Part shown: piece by piece, positions 58,976 to 64,000 of the stretch
Position numbering within the stretch: the first letter of the stretch is position 1
Layout: each line of letters opens with the position of its first letter
Program-made: the position numbers and the translations under genes
Assembly: GCA_947166625.1 (NCBI GenBank)
Contig: CAMVEX010000005.1
Location: 1-64,000, forward strand
Source of the DNA: an uncultured Clostridia bacterium
GTDB lineage: Bacteria > Bacillota > Clostridia > Oscillospirales > Acutalibacteraceae
Length of the DNA: 64,000 nt
Direction of reading: 5' to 3'
The notes under the pieces: model-generated
Seen by the model: only the letters and a program-made list of their open reading frames with translations
What the model was told of the DNA's origin: nothing
The model's database searches: none

Positions 58976-59854
58976 ATGCGAACGGCCGATAACTGGAAAG
59001 ATTATGAGCTCATAGATTGCTCCGGCGGAGAGCGGCTTGAGAGATGGAAGGATATAATCCTCATCAGACCCGATCCGCAGGTGATCTGGCAAACGGAGAA
59101 AGAAAATCCTTTATGGTATTCTCCTCACGCGATCTATAACCGCTCAAATACCGGCGGCGGATCATGGCAGATTTACAAAAAAATGCCCGATATATGGCAG
59201 ATCTCTTTTGAAGAGCTGAAATTCAATATAAAAACAATGGGCTTCAAGCATACGGGTCTTTTTCCCGAGCAGGCTGTGAACTGGCAGATGACCGCCGATA
59301 TTATCAAAAACGCGGGCAGACCCGTAAAGGTGCTCAATCTCTTCGCCTACACCGGAGCGGCGACGGTTGCCGCGCTCAAAGCGGGCGCAAGCGTTACACA
59401 TGTTGACGCTTCCAAGGGGATGACCCAGTGGGCAAAGGAAAATGCCGCGGCGAGCGGCGTGGCGGATCGCAGCGTGCGCTGGCTTGTGGATGACTGCCTT
59501 AAATTCATTCGCCGCGAAATCAGACGCGGAAACAAATACGATATTATAATCATGGATCCGCCTTCATACGGCAGAGGCCCCGGCGGAGAGGTGTGGAAGC
59601 TTGAAAATGAAATTTACGGCTTTGTCTCCGAATGTTCACAGCTTCTCGGCGACGATGCTCTTATGGTGCTCGTGAATTCATATACCACCGGGCTTTCACC
59701 CAGCGTTATGGAATATATCCTCGGCGAAACCGTTTGCCGCAGATTCGGCGGCAGTGTTTCAAGCGATGAGATAGGCTTGCCCGTCTCATCCAAAAAAGGC
59801 AGAGTCCTTCCCTGCGGAGCGAGCGCCGTATGGCTATCTCCCTCTCTCAAATAA
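58976..59854 (+). CDS. Class I SAM-dependent rRNA methyltransferase (RlmI/RlmK-like)
   Basis: A 292-residue methyltransferase. SAM motif [35 protein letters not shown], and catalytic-loop [11 protein letters not shown]. The DPPSYGRG form is typical of putative 23S rRNA methyltransferases. Unlike RlmI it has no PUA domain at the N-terminus. The ATG at 58976 has GGAAGG upstream. The target base is not predictable. Confidence 0.88.
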   Translation: MRTADNWKDYELIDCSGGERLERWKDIILIRPDPQVIWQTEKENPLWYSPHAIYNRSNTGGGSWQIYKKMPDIWQISFEELKFNIKTMGFKHTGLFPEQAVNWQMTADIIKNAGRPVKVLNLFAYTGAATVAALKAGASVTHVDASKGMTQWAKENAAASGVADRSVRWLVDDCLKFIRREIRRGNKYDIIIMDPPSYGRGPGGEVWKLENEIYGFVSECSQLLGDDALMVLVNSYTTGLSPSVMEYILGETVCRRFGGSVSSDEIGLPVSSKKGRVLPCGASAVWLSPSLK

Positions 59855-59874
59855 ATCAACTATTCAGAGGTAAT

Positions 59875-60726
59875 ATGGCAGAGAAACTCATTGAACTTAA
59901 AAATGTGACTTATGTTTATGAAGCGGATGAAGAGGGCGAGCCCGGCTACGCCGCTGTCAAAGATGTAAGCCTCGATATACACAAGGGCGAATTTGCGGTG
60001 ATACTGGGCCATAACGGCTCCGGTAAAAGCACCCTCGCAAAGCTGATGAACGCCATATATGAGCCGTCGGAGGGGACGGTCACCGTAAAAGGGATACCCT
60101 CCGATTCAGAAGAAAACGGCGATAAGATCCGCAGGATCGTCGGTATGGTGTTTCAAAATCCCGATAATCAGATCGTCGCCACGATCGTGGAGGATGATGT
60201 GGCTTTCGGCCCCGAAAACCTCGGTGTGGAGCCTTCCGAGATCCGCCGCAGGGTAGATGAAGCTCTCAAAACCGTAGGTATGTATGAGCATCGTGAGAGA
60301 GAGCCTCATAAATTATCGGGCGGTCAGAAGCAGCGCGTCGCCATAGCGGGAGTGCTTGCCATGCAGACAGAGTGCATTATCCTCGATGAGCCGACCGCAA
60401 TGCTTGACCCCGTAGGCAGGGAGGAAGTAATAAACACCATCCGCCGCCTCAATAAAGAAATGGGTATCACCGTTGTGCTCATCACCCATTTTATGGAGGA
60501 GGCAGTTCTTGCAGACAGGGTTATCGTATTCGACGGCGGCAGGTGTATAGCCGAAGGGACTCCGCGCGAGATCTTTTCTCAGCCCGGTTTTCTTATCGAC
60601 CACGGGCTTGATATCCCTCAGTCCGCTCAGCTCAGCAACGCTCTCGGTTTTGAAGAATGCGCTTTGACGCCCGAGGAATGCGTCGATAAAATCACCGAAA
60701 TGATGGGAGGGGCAAAAAATGACTGA
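59875..60726 (+). CDS. ecfA1: Energy-coupling factor transporter ATPase EcfA1
   Basis: A 283-residue ABC ATPase of the shared ECF module that powers vitamin and metal uptake. Walker [11 protein letters not shown]-loop [20 protein letters not shown], signature LSGGQKQR, Walker [14 protein letters not shown]. The ATG at 59875 follows AGAGGT; an earlier in-frame start overlaps the methyltransferase. Overlaps ecfA2 by 8 bp. Confidence 0.95.
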   Translation: MAEKLIELKNVTYVYEADEEGEPGYAAVKDVSLDIHKGEFAVILGHNGSGKSTLAKLMNAIYEPSEGTVTVKGIPSDSEENGDKIRRIVGMVFQNPDNQIVATIVEDDVAFGPENLGVEPSEIRRRVDEALKTVGMYEHREREPHKLSGGQKQRVAIAGVLAMQTECIILDEPTAMLDPVGREEVINTIRRLNKEMGITVVLITHFMEEAVLADRVIVFDGGRCIAEGTPREIFSQPGFLIDHGLDIPQSAQLSNALGFEECALTPEECVDKITEMMGGAKND

Positions 60727-61582
60727 TCCCATCAAACTCATAAATGTATCTCATTATTACTCGCAGGGTTTGCCCGTTCAGGTCGCCGCCGTCAAAAATA
60801 TAAATCTCACGATAAAAGCGGGAGAGGCGGTCGGGATCATCGGTCATACCGGCTCAGGCAAATCCACCCTCATATCTCATTTCAACGGCCTTCTGAAGCC
60901 GTCGGAGGGAACCGTGCTCGTTGACGGCGAAGATATCCACAAGGATAAAGAAACGCTCCGCCGTTCGAGATTCAAGATAGGTCTGTGCTTCCAGTATCCC
61001 GAATCCCAGCTCTTTGAGGAAACGGTGGCGAAGGATATAGCTTTCGGGCCCGGGAATATGGGGCTTTCCGATTCTGAAATCGCTCTGAGGGTAGAGAGAG
61101 CCGCCGAATTCGTCGGCCTCAAGCGTGAGCTTCTTTCAAAATCGCCCTTCGATTTATCGGGAGGCGAAAAGAGAAGGGCGGCAATAGCCGGTGTAATGGC
61201 TATGGAGCCCGAGGTGCTCGTGCTTGACGAGCCCGCCGCCGGCCTTGACCCGAGGGGCAAAAACGAAATTCTCAGAATGATCATGAATTACCGTGAGCAA
61301 ACGGGCAGTACGATAGTTTTTGTTTCTCACAGTATGGAAGATATAGCCGCGACAGCAGAGCGGATCATCGTGATGAATCACGGCGAAATCGCCCTTGAAG
61401 GGACGGTTGACGAAGTCTTTTCCCACGGTGAAAGCCTGCGCACGATGGGGCTGAATGTCCCCGAGATTACAAGGATCTTTATGATGCTCAGGCAGAGGGG
61501 TATCGATGTTCCTTCAAATATTTACAGTGTTGAAGAAGGCGCCCGCATTCTCCGCGGCCTTGCCGAAGGGAGGCGGGGCTGA
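60719..61582 (+). CDS. ecfA2: Energy-coupling factor transporter ATPase EcfA2
   Basis: A 287-residue partner ATPase. Walker [11 protein letters not shown]-loop [21 protein letters not shown], signature LSGGEKRR, Walker [14 protein letters not shown]. The YPE-x-QLF Q-loop and GGEKRR signature are typical of EcfA2. It overlaps both neighbours. Confidence 0.95.
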   Translation: MTDPIKLINVSHYYSQGLPVQVAAVKNINLTIKAGEAVGIIGHTGSGKSTLISHFNGLLKPSEGTVLVDGEDIHKDKETLRRSRFKIGLCFQYPESQLFEETVAKDIAFGPGNMGLSDSEIALRVERAAEFVGLKRELLSKSPFDLSGGEKRRAAIAGVMAMEPEVLVLDEPAAGLDPRGKNEILRMIMNYREQTGSTIVFVSHSMEDIAATAERIIVMNHGEIALEGTVDEVFSHGESLRTMGLNVPEITRIFMMLRQRGIDVPSNIYSVEEGARILRGLAEGRRG

Positions 61583-62397
61583 TGGTGCGTGATATTACAT
61601 TCGGTCAGTATTATCCCGGCTCATCCGCGGTCCATAAGATGGACGCCAGGATGAAATTCGTGCTTACCTTCGGGATGATAGTCTGCATTTTTGTATGCCG
61701 CAATTTCTTCTCGCTCGGCTTGATGGTGCTGTTCACTTCGGCCGCCGTTGCGGTTTCGCGTATTCCGCTTAAAATGATCCTCAAAAGCATCAAGCCCGTT
61801 GCGGTCATACTGATTTTTACGGGGATCCTCAATATTTTTTACACAAAGGGAGGAGAGACCTGGTTTTCCTTCTGGAAAATCTCGGTCACCGAGAAGGGAG
61901 TATATACGGCTGTTTTTACGATGATAAGGATCATCGTCCTCGTCATAATCAGCTCGCTTCTCACCTATACTACCACTCCGACCATGCTTACGGACGCGCT
62001 CGAACGCCTGCTTTCCCCGCTCAAGGTTTTCCATATCAAGGTGCATACTCTCGCTATGATGATGACTCTGGCGCTCAGATTCATACCCACTCTCATTGAA
62101 GAGATCGAAAGGATCATGAATGCCCAGAAGGCGAGAGGCGCCGATCTTGAGAGCGGCGGGCTTATCCGCAGAGCGAAGGCACTGATCCCGGTCTTTGTGC
62201 CGCTGATGGTGTCTTCATTCAGAAGGGCTTATGAGCTGGCGTTCGCAATGACCTGCCGCTGCTATACGGGAGGAGACGGGCGCACGAGGATGAAACAGAT
62301 GAAGCTCGGTCTGCGCGATTTTATTGCCCTGACCGTCTGCCTCGCGGTCCTCGCGGGCATAATAACCCTCAATCATTTCTTCCCGAAAGTTATCTGA
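61582..62397 (+). CDS. ecfT: Energy-coupling factor transporter transmembrane protein EcfT
   Basis: A 271-residue membrane protein with about five helices. It has the two coupling motifs that contact the ATPases: QKARGADLE in a cytosolic helix, and AMTCRCYTGG. GQYYPGSSAVHKMDAR at the start is standard. The ATG overlaps the ecfA2 stop. No substrate-binding S-component gene is visible here, so this is the shared group II module. Confidence 0.95.
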   Translation: MVRDITFGQYYPGSSAVHKMDARMKFVLTFGMIVCIFVCRNFFSLGLMVLFTSAAVAVSRIPLKMILKSIKPVAVILIFTGILNIFYTKGGETWFSFWKISVTEKGVYTAVFTMIRIIVLVIISSLLTYTTTPTMLTDALERLLSPLKVFHIKVHTLAMMMTLALRFIPTLIEEIERIMNAQKARGADLESGGLIRRAKALIPVFVPLMVSSFRRAYELAFAMTCRCYTGGDGRTRMKQMKLGLRDFIALTVCLAVLAGIITLNHFFPKVI

Positions 62398-62415
62398 TCT
62401 ACGGAGAGAATGAAT

Positions 62416-63150
62416 ATGCGTAATCTTTTGCTTACAATTTCATTTGACGGCTCCGCTTATCACGGCTGGCAGGTGCAGCAAAATGCGGTTACCGTCCAGC
62501 AGACTTTGCAGGATGCGTGGGAGAGTATCTGCCGTTCAAGAGATAATGTGGTCGGATGCTCGCGCACGGACGCGGGAGTTCACGCGAATATGTATTGCTG
62601 TAATATACGGACCCAAACCGGGATCCCGTGCGAAAAGCTTATCGGCGCTCTCAACGCCGTTTTGCCGCGGGATATCGCGGTTTCCGCGTGCCGCGAGGTC
62701 CCTTATGAATTCCACGCGAGATATGATTGCAGGTCAAAGGAATATATCTATCGCATTCTGAATTCTCCCTTCCGCGATCCGTTTGAGAGTAAATATTCGT
62801 TTCATTACAAATATCCGCTTGATGAAAAATTCCTTGATTCTCAGGCAAAGCAGTTTATCCGCACGGCTGATTTCTCCGCCTTCTGCGCCTCAGGCAGCAG
62901 TGTGGAGAATACGGTGAGGACCGTCACGCAGGCCGAGGTCACAAGGCAGGGAGATATAGTTACCTTCCGTGTGTCGGCAAACGGCTTCCTCTACAATATG
63001 GTGAGGATAATGGCGGGCACCCTCATTTACATCGCGTCGGGCAAGATCCCGTCGGATTCGATAGAGGATATAATTCTTTCAAAAGACAGAAACCGTGCGG
63101 GCATCACCGCAAGACCCGAGGGTCTGTTTCTCAATAAAATCATCTACTGA
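62416..63150 (+). CDS. truA: tRNA pseudouridine(38-40) synthase
   Basis: A 244-residue enzyme that isomerises uridines 38-40 of tRNA anticodon arms. Catalytic aspartate D52 in CSRTDAGVHA; SFDGSAYHGWQ at the start; FNGFLY-like SANGFLYNMVRIMAGTLI near the end. The ATG at 62416 has GGAG eight bases upstream; an ATG at 62410 would be too close. The ecf-truA order is common in Firmicutes. Confidence 0.96.
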   Translation: MRNLLLTISFDGSAYHGWQVQQNAVTVQQTLQDAWESICRSRDNVVGCSRTDAGVHANMYCCNIRTQTGIPCEKLIGALNAVLPRDIAVSACREVPYEFHARYDCRSKEYIYRILNSPFRDPFESKYSFHYKYPLDEKFLDSQAKQFIRTADFSAFCASGSSVENTVRTVTQAEVTRQGDIVTFRVSANGFLYNMVRIMAGTLIYIASGKIPSDSIEDIILSKDRNRAGITARPEGLFLNKIIY

Positions 63151-63162
63151 GAGGTGACAGGG

Positions 63163-64000
63163 GTGGCAAATACAACAGTAGATTTCCAAAAAGAGCGAAG
63201 CAGAGCGCTCACAAAAAAGATCCTGAAAAGGCTCAGGATACCTTTGATCATCATAATAATTTTGCTGATCGCCGCATTGATCTATCTCGCTATGGGCGAG
63301 GTAAGGCGTTCAAATATCGCAGATACTTTCAGAGCGATTCCCAAGACTTTCTCCGGCAGTGACGGCTTCCCGTATAATGAGGATGAGCTTTCGCTCGACA
63401 GAGTGATGCTCATTGGCGACAAGCCGCTGATAGTCAGCGATTCGGGAGTTGAGGTCATCTCAAATAATGCCGATAAACTCCTTGAATTCCATCTCAACTG
63501 GGGAGATACAAGGGTCAGTTCATTTAACGGCAGAGCTCTGGTTTACAGCAACACTTCCACAAAGGCATATCTGCTCAGCCGTACCGTTCAGCTCGCTTCC
63601 TATGACGAAGAGAATCCCGTGGTTACGGGCAATGTCGCCGAAAACGGAGCGGTCGCCCTGTCATATTCCACCGAAGGCGCGCAGAGCGTAGTCAAGGTTT
63701 ATCGCCCGTCGGGCAAGCTCCAATGGCAATGGCAGTGCAAAAAGGAATATGTTTCGTCCCTTTCGCTTACCGGAGGAGGCTCCAAAATCGCAATTTCGGC
63801 TCTCGGGGTGGATAATGCCGAGGTCTATTCAAGGATCATCCTCTTCAAAACGGGCAAAACTGAGCCTCAGTTTGATACGGAGCTCAAGGGCACGGCAGTC
63901 CTCAAAATCATTTGCGCCAGAGAGGATAAGATAATCGCCATAGGTGATAACAGGACGGTCATATTCAGCTCCGACGGCGAGATAAAGGGAGAAATGAAAT
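63163..64000 (+). CDS. DUF5711-like membrane-anchored protein (3' end beyond the window)
   Basis: An open frame of 279 codons from a GTG at 63163, preceded by GAGGTGACAGG, runs off the window. It has a basic cytosolic N-terminus (KKILKRLRIPL), one helix at about 26-46 (IIIIILLIAALIYLAMG) and a large outer domain of repeated beta-propeller-like strands (KPLIVSDSGVEVISNNADKL, then GRALVYSNTSTKAYLLSR). This plan matches DUF5711 proteins of Clostridia, whose role is unknown. It continues the truA operon, 12 bp after it. Confidence 0.75.
   Translation, partial: MANTTVDFQKERSRALTKKILKRLRIPLIIIIILLIAALIYLAMGEVRRSNIADTFRAIPKTFSGSDGFPYNEDELSLDRVMLIGDKPLIVSDSGVEVISNNADKLLEFHLNWGDTRVSSFNGRALVYSNTSTKAYLLSRTVQLASYDEENPVVTGNVAENGAVALSYSTEGAQSVVKVYRPSGKLQWQWQCKKEYVSSLSLTGGGSKIAISALGVDNAEVYSRIILFKTGKTEPQFDTELKGTAVLKIICAREDKIIAIGDNRTVIFSSDGEIKGEMK

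Noticed and set aside
1-64000. CRISPR arrays, transposases, integrases, phage genes or a replication origin
   Set aside because: I saw no regularly spaced repeats, no mobile-element proteins and no DnaA-box cluster anywhere in the window.

Overview
The window reads as a chromosome fragment of an anaerobic, low-to-mid GC Firmicute, probably a gut or rumen Clostridia of the Oscillospiraceae/Ruminococcaceae type. The evidence is consensus TTGACA/TATAAT promoters, AGGAGG ribosome binding sites, frequent TTG/GTG starts, an oxygen-sensitive sulfatase-maturase/sulfatase pair, a class B sortase, an LCP protein, an ECF-type vitamin transporter core and a DUF512-der-ruvCAB block. No phage, insertion sequence or CRISPR array is visible. 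The assignment is inferred from gene content and cannot be fixed to a species here.

Layout. 1-10.2 kb is housekeeping and accessory: a cut GNAT gene, a SWIM zinc-finger protein, dcd, an alanine tRNA with a textbook promoter and terminator, an ECF sigma factor with a putative membrane anti-sigma partner, a frameshifted TSUP permease, an anaerobic sulfatase maturase divergent from a sulfatase, a two-part inorganic-pyrophosphatase-like protein, and a leftward tyrS - HAD phosphatase - alpha/beta hydrolase operon.

10.3-44.3 kb is one very large rightward surface-polysaccharide operon of 31 genes with gaps of about 30 bp or less and no internal terminator that I can see. It starts with a tyrosine phosphatase (CpsB type) and two Wzz/BY-kinase fusions with tyrosine-rich tails. 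It continues with an ABC half-transporter, a PglF/CapD dehydratase, a PIG-L deacetylase, the initiating phosphoglycosyl transferase, sugar-modifying genes (WbqC, a DegT-like enzyme, a UDP-HexNAc dehydrogenase and an epimerase), eight glycosyltransferases, an EpsG-like polymerase, three ATP-grasp proteins, an asparagine-synthetase-like ligase and a DUF1919 protein. A Wzm/Wzt exporter with a carbohydrate-binding tail, a GNAT/FemAB-like acyltransferase and two VanZ proteins complete it. The genes together suggest a uronic-acid-containing polymer carrying amide or peptide-like decorations. This is a hypothesis. Base composition drops sharply in parts of the locus, as expected of mosaic exchange.

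44.3-46.8 kb is a cell-wall attachment operon: a sortase substrate with an SPKTS-type signal, class B sortase, and an LCP glycopolymer ligase. 46.8-51.3 kb holds a phosphoesterase, an MGH1/GH63-like glycosidase and a membrane-anchored VWA protein. 51.3-53.9 kb is a leftward rsmD - coaD - coiled-coil protein - HAD operon. 54.1-64 kb is a rightward operon: DUF512 radical-SAM-like protein, der, ruvC, ruvA, ruvB, an rRNA methyltransferase, the ECF transporter module (two ATPases and EcfT), truA and a DUF5711-like membrane protein cut by the window end.
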